Of a stretch of DNA of 64,000 nucleotides, positions 27,221-37,740 are shown piece after piece. The notes under the pieces are model-generated. The model saw nothing but the letters and a program-made list of their open reading frames with translations, was not told the origin of the DNA and did not search any database. Position numbers and translations under genes: made by a program. How positions within the stretch are numbered: position 1 is the first letter of the stretch; every line of letters begins with the position of its first letter. Origin of the DNA: Pseudomonas sp. G.S.17 (GTDB lineage Bacteria > Pseudomonadota > Gammaproteobacteria > Pseudomonadales > Pseudomonadaceae). The DNA lies in NCBI RefSeq assembly GCF_038096165.1, contig NZ_CP151076.1, positions 5,081,501-5,145,500 of the forward strand. Reading direction: 5' to 3'.

Positions 27221-27589
27221 GTGACTGAGCGACCGGCGGCAAATGACGACCCTTCCGGGCTTTCCGGGCCAGAGGCCCGACGAACGGCGCTCTACATCAC
27301 CCTGAATCAGGTGCCGGAGGGGAAAGTCGTCAGCTACGGGCAACTGGCCGACCTGGCCGGACTTGGCCGCGCCGCACGCTGGGTCGGGCGCACGCTGAGC
27401 CAGTTGCCTGACGGCAGTTCGCTGCCCTGGCATCGCGTGATTGCCGCCGGCGGGCGCATCAGCCTGCCGGTTGGCAGTGTTTCGGGCGACGAACAGCGTG
27501 CCCGTCTGCGCGCCGAAGGCATTACCGTTCAGAACAATCGGGTAGATATGCGGCGTCATGGCTGGCGCCCGATAGAGCACAGCGGTTAG
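27221..27589 (+). CDS. Alkyltransferase-like (ATL) DNA-binding protein, MGMT family without the reactive cysteine
   Basis: 122 residues corresponding to the C-terminal DNA-binding domain of O6-methylguanine methyltransferase: VPEGKVVSYGQLADLAG, RWVGRTLSQ, then SLPWHRVIAAGG. The active-site PCHR of true methyltransferases is PWHR here, the hallmark of ATL proteins. These bind O6-alkylguanine without transfer and hand lesions to nucleotide excision repair. The start is GTG 27221 with AGGA upstream. Confidence 0.85.
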   Translation: MTERPAANDDPSGLSGPEARRTALYITLNQVPEGKVVSYGQLADLAGLGRAARWVGRTLSQLPDGSSLPWHRVIAAGGRISLPVGSVSGDEQRARLRAEGITVQNNRVDMRRHGWRPIEHSG

Positions 27590-27631
27590 AGTGCGCCCTT
27601 TGTTTTCGTAACCTGAGGCAGATTCCAGCCC

Positions 27632-29191
27632 ATGCCCCGTAAAACCTGGCGCGCCGCGCTCGCCGCATATGCCAGCCCCTCGACATTAGTACTGCTGTTG
27701 CTCGGTTTCGCTGCGGGCATGCCTTACATGCTGGTCTTTTCTACCTTATCGGTCTGGTTGCGTGAAGCGGGCGTCGCTCGCGAAACCATCGGTTATGCAA
27801 GCCTCATCGGCCTGGCCTATGCCTTTAAGTGGGTATGGTCGCCGCTGCTCGATCAATGGCGCCTGCCGCTATTGGGCAAGCTGGGCCGCCGCCGTTCCTG
27901 GCTGGTGCTGTCGCAAACGCTGGTGATACTCGGCCTGATTGGCATGGGCTTCTGCGATCCGCAACAGCATTTGTCCTGGCTGATCGCGATTGCCGTGGTC
28001 GTGGCCTTCTCTTCAGCGACTCAGGACATCGCCATCGATGCCTATCGCCTGGAGATCGCCGACGACACCCAACAAGCCGCACTGGCCGCCAGCTACATGT
28101 CCGGCTATCGGGTCGCGGCGCTGCTCGCCACGGCGGGTGCGCTGTATTTCGCAGAAGGTTTCGGCTCCACCGGTTTTGCTTACAAGCACTCGGCCTGGAC
28201 CGGCACTTACGTGCTGTTTGGGCTGTTGATGCTGCCGGCGCTGATCACCACGCTGGTAATGCGCGAACCGCCCGTGCCGCTGCGCACCCAGTTGTCGGCC
28301 GCTCGTTACGGTTTCGCTCACCAACTGGCGTCGGTGTTCGTGCTGATCATTCTGCTGGTTTCTGTGCCGGCGATGTTCACCCAGCTCTACAACACCGATT
28401 TCGCCAGCGTGCTGTTCAACGGCACCAGCTGGATGGACCTGCTGCTGGAAGACCGGGCGTTCCTGCGCTCCATTCTCTACATCATCCTGACCACCGCCTG
28501 CCTGTCGTCCTTCGGCCGCAAGGGGCTGGCGCCGGTGCTGACGCCGATCAACGATTTCATCCTGCGCTATCGCTGGCAGGCGTTCCTGCTGCTGGGCCTG
28601 ATCGCCACGTACCGCATGTCCGACACGGTGATGGGCGTAATGGCCAACGTGTTCTACATCGACCAGGGCTTTACCAAGGATCAGATCGCCAGCGTCAGCA
28701 AGATCTTCGGCTTGATCATGACCCTGCTCGGCGCGGGTTTTGGCGGGCTATTGATTGTGCGATTCGGGATCCTGCCGATCCTGTTCATCGGCGGCATGAC
28801 GTCAGCGGCGACCAACCTGCTGTTCCTGATGCTCGCCGACATGGGCCCGAACCTGCAGATGCTGATCCTGACCATCTCGCTGGATAACTTCAGCTCTGGC
28901 CTCGCGACTTCGGCGTTCGTGGCTTACCTGTCGAGCCTGACCAACCTCAAGTTCTCGGCGACGCAATACGCGCTGCTCAGCTCGATCATGCTGCTGTTGC
29001 CGCGTTTGATTGGCGGTTATTCAGGAGTGATGGTGGAGAAGTTCGGCTATCACAACTTCTTCCTGATCACGGCGTTGCTGGGCGTGCCGACACTGCTGAT
29101 GATTATCTTGCAATGGAGCAAAGAGGTGCGTCAGGCCAAGGCGGCGGAAGCGCTTGAAGGGCCGGAAAAGCCTGCGAGTGATCAACTTTGA
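27632..29191 (+). CDS. ampG: AmpG muropeptide permease (MFS)
   Basis: 519 residues, highly hydrophobic, about 12-14 membrane segments. It begins with LVLLLLGFAAGMPYMLVFST, the characteristic AmpG N-terminus, and includes SATQDIAIDAYRLE and an ARYGFAHQLA segment. AmpG imports GlcNAc-anhydromuropeptides from the periplasm for cell-wall recycling, and is required for AmpC induction in pseudomonads. The gene stands alone between the ATL gene and a REPIN at its 3' end. Confidence 0.88.
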   Translation: MPRKTWRAALAAYASPSTLVLLLLGFAAGMPYMLVFSTLSVWLREAGVARETIGYASLIGLAYAFKWVWSPLLDQWRLPLLGKLGRRRSWLVLSQTLVILGLIGMGFCDPQQHLSWLIAIAVVVAFSSATQDIAIDAYRLEIADDTQQAALAASYMSGYRVAALLATAGALYFAEGFGSTGFAYKHSAWTGTYVLFGLLMLPALITTLVMREPPVPLRTQLSAARYGFAHQLASVFVLIILLVSVPAMFTQLYNTDFASVLFNGTSWMDLLLEDRAFLRSILYIILTTACLSSFGRKGLAPVLTPINDFILRYRWQAFLLLGLIATYRMSDTVMGVMANVFYIDQGFTKDQIASVSKIFGLIMTLLGAGFGGLLIVRFGILPILFIGGMTSAATNLLFLMLADMGPNLQMLILTISLDNFSSGLATSAFVAYLSSLTNLKFSATQYALLSSIMLLLPRLIGGYSGVMVEKFGYHNFFLITALLGVPTLLMIILQWSKEVRQAKAAEALEGPEKPASDQL

Positions 29192-29228
29192 ATTCCTGCC
29201 AATAACAATCTGACTTGGAATCCGTTTC

Positions 29229-29319
29229 GCTGGAGCGAGGCTTGCCCGCGAATCGGTATTCCAGTCGACATATCCATCGCATGAAATGACGCTTTCGCGG
29301 GCAAGCCTCGCTCCCACGG
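29229..29319. repeat. REPIN (symmetric pair)
   Basis: GGAGCGAGGCTTGCCCGCGA (29232-29251) and its exact-type inverse TTCGCGGGCAAGCCTCGCTC (29293-29312) flank about 41 bp. This is the classical P. fluorescens REP doublet. It lies in the convergent gap between ampG and mscS. Confidence 0.88.
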
Positions 29320-29331
29320 CTCGCGGGGTTT

Positions 29332-30177
29332 TTACGCTTGCGGCGCGTTCTCCTGCACCACACGAATCACCCGCTGCGGGAACGGAATGTCGATGTTGGC
29401 GGCACGCAAGCGGTCGCGTGCTTCAGCATTGAAGCGGTTCGACACGTCGCCGAAATCACCGGTCTTGGTCCAGACCCGCAGCGATATAGTGATCGAACTG
29501 TCACCCAGCGCAGCCACCACGGCCTGCGGGGCCGGGTCCTGCAGTACGCGAGGATCGTCAGCCATTTCCAGCAACACTTGCATGGCCTGCTTCAGATCCG
29601 CCTCGTAATCGACACCCACCTCAAAAGTCACCTTGCGGGTTGGCTGACGGTTGGTGTTGGTGATGATGCCGTTGGACAGATTGCCGTTGGGCAGGATCAC
29701 GGTCTTGTTGTCGCCGGTACGCAGCACCGTATGGAAAATCTGGATGGTGTCGACCGTGCCGGACACGCCTTGCGCTTCAATCCAGTCGCCGATGCGAAAC
29801 GGACGAAACAGCAAAATCAGCACGCCGCCTGCGAAGTTCGCCAGACTGCCCTGCAAGGCCAGACCGATTGCCAGACCCGCAGCACCGATGGCAGCCACGA
29901 ACGAGGTGGTTTCTACGCCAATCATTGAAGCAACGCTGACGACCAGCAGGATCTTCAGAATGATGTTCGCCAGGCTGCTGACGAAGCCCTGCAACGCCAG
30001 ATCAGCATGGCGCAAAGCCAACAATGCCCCCACTTTTGCAGCCAGCCGACTGATCAGCCACCAGCCAATGGCCAGCGTAACCAGGGCCAGCAGTACGCGG
30101 CTGCCGTACTCCATGATCATCGGAATCCACGCCTGGGACGCTTTGACCAAGTGGCCGACTTCGGTATTCAAATCCAT
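29332..30177 (-). CDS. mscS: Small-conductance mechanosensitive channel, MscS family
   Basis: 281 residues, close to E. coli MscS (286). Three N-terminal membrane helices; the pore helix TM3 has the Gly/Ala pattern GAAGLAIGLALQGSLANFAGG split across residues 100-120, followed by FRPFRIGDWIE and VILPNGNLSNGII of the beta domain. It is an osmotic safety valve in the inner membrane. ATG 30177 is preceded by AAGGAGC. Confidence 0.9.
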   Translation of the reverse strand: MDLNTEVGHLVKASQAWIPMIMEYGSRVLLALVTLAIGWWLISRLAAKVGALLALRHADLALQGFVSSLANIILKILLVVSVASMIGVETTSFVAAIGAAGLAIGLALQGSLANFAGGVLILLFRPFRIGDWIEAQGVSGTVDTIQIFHTVLRTGDNKTVILPNGNLSNGIITNTNRQPTRKVTFEVGVDYEADLKQAMQVLLEMADDPRVLQDPAPQAVVAALGDSSITISLRVWTKTGDFGDVSNRFNAEARDRLRAANIDIPFPQRVIRVVQENAPQA

Positions 30178-30263
30178 CAATTGCTCCTTACTTGTCGCGA
30201 AAAAAACTCAGGCGTCGGACGCCCGAAAACCCTGTAGGCTCCCGGAAACCCGAAGCCACAAGA

Positions 30264-30749
30264 TCAATCGCGGAAGTTATTGAATTGCAGCGGCATGCCG
30301 AACTCGTGAGCGCGCAGCACGGCCATGGCTTCTTGCAGGTCATCGCGTTTCTTGCCGGTGACACGCACTTGTTCGCCTTGAATGGCGGCTTGAACCTTGA
30401 GTTTGGCGTCCTTGATATGCGCGACGATCTTCTTCGCCAGCTCTTTGTCGATGCCTTCCTTGAGGACGGCGTCCTGCTTCATCAACTTACCGGACGCAAA
30501 TGCGTCTTTGACTTCAAGGCACTTGACATCGATCTTGCGCTTGACCAGGCATAGCTTGAGGATTTCGATCATCGCTTCAAGCTGGAACTCCGCCTCGGCG
30601 GTCAGATTGACCGTCAGGTCCTTTTCCTTGAATTCGAATTCGCCTTTACCTTTCAAGTCGTAGCGACGGTCCAGCTCTTTGATGGCGTTGTCGACGGCAT
30701 TAGTGACTTCGTGTTTATCCAGTTCGGACACTACGTCGAACGAGGGCAT
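30264..30749 (-). CDS. yajQ: YajQ family nucleotide-binding protein
   Basis: 161 residues, begins [20 protein letters not shown] and ends [13 protein letters not shown], both diagnostic of YajQ (DUF520). YajQ proteins fold as two ferredoxin-like domains. Some members bind c-di-GMP and act with LysR-type regulators; others bind nucleotides or tRNA. The function here is inferred only from the family. Confidence 0.92.
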   Translation of the reverse strand: MPSFDVVSELDKHEVTNAVDNAIKELDRRYDLKGKGEFEFKEKDLTVNLTAEAEFQLEAMIEILKLCLVKRKIDVKCLEVKDAFASGKLMKQDAVLKEGIDKELAKKIVAHIKDAKLKVQAAIQGEQVRVTGKKRDDLQEAMAVLRAHEFGMPLQFNNFRD

Positions 30750-30782
30750 GTAATTTCTCCAGAAATAGGTGTTATCTAAATA

Positions 30783-31824
<1,042 letters not shown>

Positions 31825-31837
31825 GCCAGGGTTTGCA

Positions 31838-33928
31838 ATGGCCAAGCGCCGCGCTACCCTGCCCTTTCCTCATCAGCCTGTGACTCGCCTCATGCCATTG
31901 CGCCAGCGCCTGGAAAATCTACCGGTAGGTCAAAAGATCCTCGCAGCCTTGCTGGTTCTGCTGACCACCGTATTGTTGGTCGCCAACCTGACGTTCATCA
32001 GCGCGGCCTATTACATCTCCCAGGAAGCCATGGCGCCACAGGCGCTGCAAACCATCGGTCGGCTGATCAGCAACCCGAATCTGGCGCAACAGGCGCTCAG
32101 CTCACCGGACAACGCCCAAGCCTTGCTCCGGGAACTGAAAAATTATGGCCCGCTGCGTGCTGCGGCGCTGTACGACAACAATGGCGAGCGCCTGGGTCAA
32201 TTGCAGCAGGGCGACCAGCTCAAGCTGCCTGAACGCTTCGATCACGTTGAAAACTGGCGGATAACGGAGTTTCGCAGCACCCAGGTGATTCCCGTACCCA
32301 AGACCGGTCAGGCGCCCGGCCATTTGTTGCTGGTGGCCAGCAGCGAACTGCCAGCGGCGTTTTATACCGGCACGCTCACCGCCAGCCTTGGCATCCTGGC
32401 GTTCAGCATCCTGCTCTGGCTGGTCATCGCGCGGCAGATCCGCCGGCTGATCACCGAACCCATTTACCAGCTCGAAGAATTGTCACGCCAGGTTACCCGC
32501 CAGGAAAACTACGCACTGCGCGCCGAGCCCGGCAACAAAGACGAAATCGGCAGCCTGGCCGAAGCGTTCAACACCATGCTGTCGCGTATCGAGGCTCGCG
32601 AGCAGCAGCTCAAACGCGCCCGCGACGACTCACAGGAAGCCTACGATCAGGCGCAAGGGCTGGCCGAAGAAACCCGTCATACCAACCGCAAGCTGGAACT
32701 CGAGGTCCAGGTGCGCAGCAAGATCGAGAAGAAGCTCACCGGTTTTCAGAATTACCTCAACAGCATTATCGACTCGATGCCGTCGGCGCTGATTGCGCTG
32801 GATGAGCAGCTGTACGTCACGCAGTGGAATCAAGAGGCCAGCGCCTTGTCCGGCACGCCACTGGACGAAGCGCTGAATCAGCCGATCTTCCTCGCCTTCC
32901 CGCCCATGAAAGCGTTTCTGCCGCAGCTCAAGTTGACCGTCGAGCGTCACAGTGTCACCAAGATCGAGCGCGTGACCTGGATCAAGGACGAAGAACGGCG
33001 CCACTACGCCCTGACGTTTTACCCGCTGACCGGCGGTGCCGGTCGTGGGGTGGTGATCCGCATCGATGACATCACCCAGCGCCTGTCGCTGGAGGAAATG
33101 ATGGTGCAGTCCGAGAAGATGCTGTCCGTGGGCGGCCTGGCAGCGGGCATGGCCCACGAGATCAACAATCCGCTGGGCGCGATCCTGCATAACGTGCAGA
33201 ACATTCGTCGCAGGCTTTCTCCGGACTTGCCGAAAAACCTCGAACAGGCCGAAGCCGAGGGCATCGAGCTGGACAAGGTCAATCGTTACCTCGACAGCCG
33301 GGAAGTGCCGCAACTGCTCGACGGTATCCAGCAGGCCGGCGCCCGTGCGGCGAAGATCGTCAGCCACATGCTCAGTTTCAGCCGCCTCAGCAACCGACAG
33401 ATGACGCCATGCGATTTACCGGCGTTGATCGATCAAGCGCTGGAAATCGCCAGCAACGACTTTGATCTGACCATCGGCTTCGACTTCAAGGGCCAGGCGA
33501 TCATTCGCCAATTCGATCCCTACCTGGGGCCGGTGCCAGCCATCCCGAACGAACTGGAACAAGTCCTGCTCAATCTGCTGAAGAACGCCGCACAGGCGAT
33601 TCATCAGCGCCCGGACGATGCCGAACCGGGGCGGATAATCCTGCGCACGAAACTCAATCCACCGTGGGCGGAAATCCAGGTGGAAGACAACGGCGTCGGC
33701 ATGTCCGAGAACGTGCGCAAGCGCACTTTCGAACCATTCTTCACCACCAAGGAGATCGGTCAGGGCACCGGGCTCGGACTGTCGGTGTCGTATTTCATCA
33801 TCACCAACAATCACAAAGGCCAGATGGAGGTGCATTCCTCGGTCGGCAACGGCACGTGTTTTACCCTGCGGCTGCCCTTGCAGGGCAGTCAGGTCAGCGT
33901 GCCGGAAGCGGTGATTTCGCCGCTATAA
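31838..33928 (+). CDS. Membrane PAS-HAMP sensor histidine kinase (PA4398-like), orphan
   Basis: 696 residues. An N-terminal TM (about 34-58), a periplasmic sensor of about 120 residues, a second TM (about 180-200) and HAMP (200-255) are followed by a coiled region. A PAS domain (about 300-410, IDSMPSALIALDEQ) follows, then a HisKA H-box (GMAHEINNPLGAILHNV), N-box (LEQVLLNLLKNAAQAI) and G-boxes (VEDNGVGM, GQGTGLGLSVSYF), an NtrB-like order. No response regulator is adjacent. P. aeruginosa PA4398, with the same position, affects swarming and biofilm formation (from memory). An alternative internal start is ATG 31892. Confidence 0.85.
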   Translation: MAKRRATLPFPHQPVTRLMPLRQRLENLPVGQKILAALLVLLTTVLLVANLTFISAAYYISQEAMAPQALQTIGRLISNPNLAQQALSSPDNAQALLRELKNYGPLRAAALYDNNGERLGQLQQGDQLKLPERFDHVENWRITEFRSTQVIPVPKTGQAPGHLLLVASSELPAAFYTGTLTASLGILAFSILLWLVIARQIRRLITEPIYQLEELSRQVTRQENYALRAEPGNKDEIGSLAEAFNTMLSRIEAREQQLKRARDDSQEAYDQAQGLAEETRHTNRKLELEVQVRSKIEKKLTGFQNYLNSIIDSMPSALIALDEQLYVTQWNQEASALSGTPLDEALNQPIFLAFPPMKAFLPQLKLTVERHSVTKIERVTWIKDEERRHYALTFYPLTGGAGRGVVIRIDDITQRLSLEEMMVQSEKMLSVGGLAAGMAHEINNPLGAILHNVQNIRRRLSPDLPKNLEQAEAEGIELDKVNRYLDSREVPQLLDGIQQAGARAAKIVSHMLSFSRLSNRQMTPCDLPALIDQALEIASNDFDLTIGFDFKGQAIIRQFDPYLGPVPAIPNELEQVLLNLLKNAAQAIHQRPDDAEPGRIILRTKLNPPWAEIQVEDNGVGMSENVRKRTFEPFFTTKEIGQGTGLGLSVSYFIITNNHKGQMEVHSSVGNGTCFTLRLPLQGSQVSVPEAVISPL

Positions 33929-33941
33929 AGGAGTAACAAGC

Positions 33942-34517
33942 ATGGGCTTTCGTTTATCGAAGATTTACACACGCACCGGCGACGCAGGCGAAACCGGCTT
34001 GGGCGACGGCCGCCGTGTGCCGAAGGATCATCCACGGATCGAGGCCATCGGCGAGGTCGACACGCTCAACAGCCAGTTGGGCTTGCTGCTGGCCTGGCTG
34101 ATCGAAGAAGCGCGGGTAAAGCCGGACTTGAATGAAGTGATCGAAGTGCTGACACCTTGCCAGCACCGACTGTTCGACCTCGGCGGCGAATTGGCCATGC
34201 CGGCTTATCAGGCGCTGAATCAGGCAGAGATCGACAAGCTGGAGGCGGCCATTGATCTCTGGAACGAAGAACTTGGCCCGCTGGAAAACTTTATCCTGCC
34301 CGGCGGCTCGGCGCTCATCGCTCAGGCCCACGTCTGCCGCAGCGTGGCGCGCAGTGCCGAACGCCGCTGTCAGCATCTCAATGCCGTGGAACCATTGGCG
34401 GGGGTTGGGCTGGCGTATATCAACCGACTGTCGGACCTGCTGTTCGTCGCGGCACGAATGATCGCCAAACGTCAGGGGATTGCGGAGATATTGTGGGAAG
34501 CGGCGAAGAAGCCTTGA
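33942..34517 (+). CDS. Cob(I)alamin adenosyltransferase, PduO type
   Basis: 191 residues with the PduO-type signature YTRTGDAGETGLGDGRRV (ATP binding), the conserved segment GEVDTLNSQLG and the C-terminal RSVARSAERR helix. It adenosylates cob(I)alamin to coenzyme B12. AAGGAGT precedes the ATG, and the gene follows the kinase gene by 13 bp, so it shares its transcript. A REPIN lies downstream. Confidence 0.9.
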   Translation: MGFRLSKIYTRTGDAGETGLGDGRRVPKDHPRIEAIGEVDTLNSQLGLLLAWLIEEARVKPDLNEVIEVLTPCQHRLFDLGGELAMPAYQALNQAEIDKLEAAIDLWNEELGPLENFILPGGSALIAQAHVCRSVARSAERRCQHLNAVEPLAGVGLAYINRLSDLLFVAARMIAKRQGIAEILWEAAKKP

Positions 34518-34536
34518 TCTAACCTGCGTGGGAACC

Positions 34537-34629
34537 TGTAGGACCGGCTTCAGCCGGGAGTGCGGCATGTCCGACGCTGGCAATGCACAGGCCCTTGCGC
34601 CCCGCTCCCGGCTAAAGCCGGTCCTACGG
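34537..34629. repeat. REPIN (symmetric pair)
   Basis: GTAGGACCGGCTTCAGCCGG (34538-34557) and the inverse CCGGCTAAAGCCGGTCCTAC (34608-34627) lie in the convergent gap between the adenosyltransferase and Nudix genes. Confidence 0.85.
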
Positions 34630-34640
34630 TAAACCGCAGA

Positions 34641-35585
34641 TCATTCCTCCGGCCAGAACGCTCTGATCCCCGCCACCCCTTGCGCGCCGCTTTCCCACGC
34701 ACGTTGCCGCTCATCGGGACCGACGCCGCCCAGCAGGTAAACCGGCTTGCTGAAACCGGCAATCAACTGACTGGCCTGTTCCCAGCCCAGCGGCACGGCA
34801 TCCGGGTGCGTCTGCGTTGCTTGAACCGGCGACAGGGTGACGAAGTCGACGTCCATCTGCTCGGCCAGGCTCAATTCCTCGGCGTTATGGCAGGAAGCCG
34901 CCAGCCAGCGCTCTTTGGGGAACGGACGACCGCGACTGGCCAGTTTGCGCAGTTGCGCCGACGTCAGGTGCCAGCCGGCGGAGGGAAAGTCGCCCAGCCA
35001 CTCCAGCGGCCCTTTGAGCATCAGTTGCGCCTTGCCGGCACACAAACCCACGGCGTCTACGGCGAGATCGCGATACTGCGGGTCGTAACCGTTGGGTGCG
35101 CGCAGTTGAACCAGCTGGATGCCGCCAGCAATAGCCTTGCGCAGGCCGCGCAGCAGCTCCGGTGTTTCCAGCTCGCCCGGCGTGATCAAGTATTCACCCG
35201 GCAGGCGCGCGGCGGCGACGATAGGTTGATTGGCCGCAGGAAATTCATACTGGGCCAATTCGCGATTCGACACCCAGGCCAATGGCTGACCTTCGACACC
35301 CTGCGGCTCGCCGCGGAACGCGGAAACCTCCCAGACATCCAGCAACACCTGCTTGTCCGGGTAGTCGTGCTGGATCTTGATCAGCGGACGTGCCTGCGTG
35401 ACGACAATGCCCAGCTCTTCCTGCAGCTCGCGAGCCAGCGCAGTTTCCACCGTTTCATCGGGCTCGACCTTGCCGCCAGGAAACTCCCACAAACCGCCCT
35501 GATGCTGAGTGTCCGCACGGCGCGCGATGAGGATCTTGCCGTCGGCGCCACGAATGACCGCCGCAGCCACATGTACACGTTTCAC
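34641..35585 (-). CDS. Fusion of Nudix hydrolase (MutT-like) and thiamine phosphate synthase-like domain
   Basis: 314 residues. Residues 1-130 form a MutT-type Nudix domain with the box GGKVEPDETVETALARELQE followed by ELGI, which removes 8-oxo-dGTP from the nucleotide pool in this family. Residues about 135-314 resemble the TIM-barrel TenI/thiamine phosphate synthase family (LLRGLRKAIAGGIQLVQLRA, YLLGGVGPDER, GVAGIRAFW). The fusion is common in gammaproteobacteria, and the second domain often lacks synthase activity. The start is GTG 35585, overlapping the upstream transferase stop (GTGA). Confidence 0.87.
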   Translation of the reverse strand: MKRVHVAAAVIRGADGKILIARRADTQHQGGLWEFPGGKVEPDETVETALARELQEELGIVVTQARPLIKIQHDYPDKQVLLDVWEVSAFRGEPQGVEGQPLAWVSNRELAQYEFPAANQPIVAAARLPGEYLITPGELETPELLRGLRKAIAGGIQLVQLRAPNGYDPQYRDLAVDAVGLCAGKAQLMLKGPLEWLGDFPSAGWHLTSAQLRKLASRGRPFPKERWLAASCHNAEELSLAEQMDVDFVTLSPVQATQTHPDAVPLGWEQASQLIAGFSKPVYLLGGVGPDERQRAWESGAQGVAGIRAFWPEE

Positions 35586-36214
35586 GGTTCAACTTCCTCC
35601 AGAGCGGCCTGCTGCCAGCGCTGGAAAACCGGCCACTGGTAGATCGTCTCGATGTAGGCCTGAGCTTGCGCTGGCAATTGCACCTGATAGGTACGCATGC
35701 GGATCACCACGGGCGCGAAGAACGCGTCGGCCGCGCTGGCCTTGCCGAACAGGAACGGTCCGCTTTCGACCGCCGCCGCACGGCACTCGGCCCACAGCGC
35801 ACACATGCGCTCGATATCGGCCTGGGTATCAACCGGAATGACCTCCAGCGCCTCATCGCGGCGCAGATCCATCGGCATGGTCGAGCGCAGCGCCGGGAAA
35901 CCGCTGTGCATTTGCGCACAGGCCGAACGCGCCTGCGCACGCGCGGCGGTGTCAGCGGGCCACAGCCCGGCAGCAGGAAATTGTTCAGCGAGGTATTCGA
36001 TGATCGCCAGGGAATCGACGATAGAACCGTGTTCGGTTTTCAGGATTGGCACTTTGCCGGTGGGCGAATGCTCAAGGATGAGTTGCCGGGTATTCGGCTG
36101 ATCGAGCCGAATGACCTGTTCAGTGTAAGGCGCGCCGGTCATGTACAGCGCCAATGCCGGCCGCAGCGACCAGGAGGAGATGCGTTTGTCGCCGATGATC
36201 AGGTGCAAAGTCAT
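35582..36214 (-). CDS. Glutathione S-transferase family protein
   Basis: 210 residues: N-terminal thioredoxin-like domain with the Ser-containing RISSWSLRP turn, cis-Pro segment GKVPIL and the glutathione-contacting DSLAIIEYLAEQFP, then an all-helical C-terminal domain. The substrate is unknown. ATG 36214 has GGAG upstream. It is translationally coupled to the Nudix fusion downstream. Confidence 0.85.
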   Translation of the reverse strand: MTLHLIIGDKRISSWSLRPALALYMTGAPYTEQVIRLDQPNTRQLILEHSPTGKVPILKTEHGSIVDSLAIIEYLAEQFPAAGLWPADTAARAQARSACAQMHSGFPALRSTMPMDLRRDEALEVIPVDTQADIERMCALWAECRAAAVESGPFLFGKASAADAFFAPVVIRMRTYQVQLPAQAQAYIETIYQWPVFQRWQQAALEEVEP

Positions 36215-36291
36215 GTTCGGAGTTCTCCATAGGGGAGCGATCTGATCAGTTTTCTGTAAGAAAATCCGTTGTCGCACTGCAAACGCGGAAC

Positions 36292-36382
36292 TGTAGGACC
36301 GGATTTATCCGGGAAGACGGCGTTCCTGACCACAGAAACCCAGGGAATGTACTGGCCATTCCCGAATGAATTCGCTCCCACA
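36292..36382. repeat. REPIN-like palindrome pair (same design as 1358)
   Basis: Arms GTAGGACCGGATTTATCCGG (36293-36312) and CCCGAATGAATTCGCTCCCA (36361-36380), in the 190-bp gap between the GST and argJ genes. Confidence 0.72.
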
Positions 36383-36405
36383 ATTTGCGCCCACAATCTG
36401 TCAGA

Positions 36406-37623
36406 TCAGGTGCGGTATTCCGCGTTGATTTTCACGTATTCGTGGGACAGGTCGGTGGTCCAGATGGTTTCGCTGCACTCACCGCGGCCCAGCTCGATGC
36501 GAATGGTAATTTCCGCCTCAGCCATCACCGCCGAACCTTGTTCTTCGGTGTAGGTGGTGGCGCGGCAGCCTTTGCTGGCGATGCACACCGAACCGAGGAA
36601 CACGTCGATCTTGCTGACATCCAGATCCGGCACGCCGGCACGGCCCACTGCAGCCAGAATGCGGCCCCAGTTCGGGTCGGAAGCGAACAGCGCGGTCTTG
36701 ATCAGCGGCGAATGCGCCACTGCGTAACCGACATCCAGACACTCCTGATGATTGCCGCCGCCGTTGACTTCGACCGTGACGAACTTGGTCGCGCCTTCGC
36801 CGTCACGCACGATGGCCTGGGCGACTTCCATGCACACGTCGAAGACGGCTTTTTTCAGCGCATCGAACAGCGGGCCCTTGGCTTCGGTGACTTCGGGCAA
36901 ATCTGCCTGACCGGTGGCGATCAACATGCAGCAGTCGTTGGTCGAGGTATCGCCATCGATGGTGATGCGGTTGAACGACTTGTTGGCGCCGTCGCGGATC
37001 AGGTCCTGCAATACGCTTTGCGCAACCTTGGCGTCAGTGGCGATGTAGCCCAGCATGGTCGCCATGTTCGGCCGAATCATGCCCGCGCCTTTGCTGATGC
37101 CGGTCACTGTAATGGTCACGCCGTCGATCTGGAACTGACGGCTCGCGCCCTTGGGCAGCGTGTCGGTGGTCATGATGCCGGTCGCCGCAGCGGCCCAGTT
37201 ATCCACAGACAGGTCATCGAGGGCGGCTTGCAGCGCGCCTTCGATTTTTTCCACTGGCAACGGCTCACCGATGACACCGGTGGAGAACGGCAATACTGCA
37301 CTGGCATCAACGCCGGTCAGCTCGGCAAGCTTGGCGCAGGTGCGCGCCGCATTGACCAGGCCTGGCTCGCCAGTACCAGCGTTGGCGTTGCCGGTGTTGG
37401 TCAACAGATAACGGACAGTGCCCTGAGCGCGCTGTTTGGCGAGAATGACGGGGGCTGCACAAAATGCATTGAGGGTAAAAACGCCTGCAACGCTGGAGCC
37501 TTCAGCACAGCGCATGACCACGACATCCTTGCGCCCAGGACGCTTGATGCCGGCCGAGGAAATACCCAGTTCAAAACCGGGAACCGGGTGCAATGTCGGC
37601 AAAGGACCAAGACCAACAGCCAT
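36406..37623 (-). CDS. argJ: Bifunctional glutamate N-acetyltransferase/amino-acid acetyltransferase ArgJ
   Basis: 405 residues. The autocleavage site is visible in [10 protein letters not shown], where the second subunit would begin with the nucleophilic Thr. Other conserved segments are [25 protein letters not shown] and [10 protein letters not shown]. ArgJ transfers acetyl from N-acetylornithine to glutamate in arginine biosynthesis. ATG 37623 with AAGGAGT upstream is preferred over the longer frame. The gene lies downstream of secA, past its terminator. Confidence 0.92.
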   Translation of the reverse strand: MAVGLGPLPTLHPVPGFELGISSAGIKRPGRKDVVVMRCAEGSSVAGVFTLNAFCAAPVILAKQRAQGTVRYLLTNTGNANAGTGEPGLVNAARTCAKLAELTGVDASAVLPFSTGVIGEPLPVEKIEGALQAALDDLSVDNWAAAATGIMTTDTLPKGASRQFQIDGVTITVTGISKGAGMIRPNMATMLGYIATDAKVAQSVLQDLIRDGANKSFNRITIDGDTSTNDCCMLIATGQADLPEVTEAKGPLFDALKKAVFDVCMEVAQAIVRDGEGATKFVTVEVNGGGNHQECLDVGYAVAHSPLIKTALFASDPNWGRILAAVGRAGVPDLDVSKIDVFLGSVCIASKGCRATTYTEEQGSAVMAEAEITIRIELGRGECSETIWTTDLSHEYVKINAEYRT

Positions 37624-37679
37624 GAGGTGCACTCCTTGAAAGAGTTCTGCGCCGCCCGCATCGGTACGGCAATCGATTG

Positions 37680-37714
37680 AAAAACGCCGCGACGGCTGAG
37701 CCGGTCGCGGCGTT
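37680..37714 (-). terminator. Rho-independent terminator after secA
   Basis: On the minus strand, AACGCCGCGACCGGC pairs with the inverse arm around a short loop and is followed by TTTTT (37684-37680). It lies 27-61 bp past the secA stop, separating secA from argJ. Confidence 0.85.
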
Positions 37715-37740
37715 GGCATTACGGGTTCAGATCACTGGAA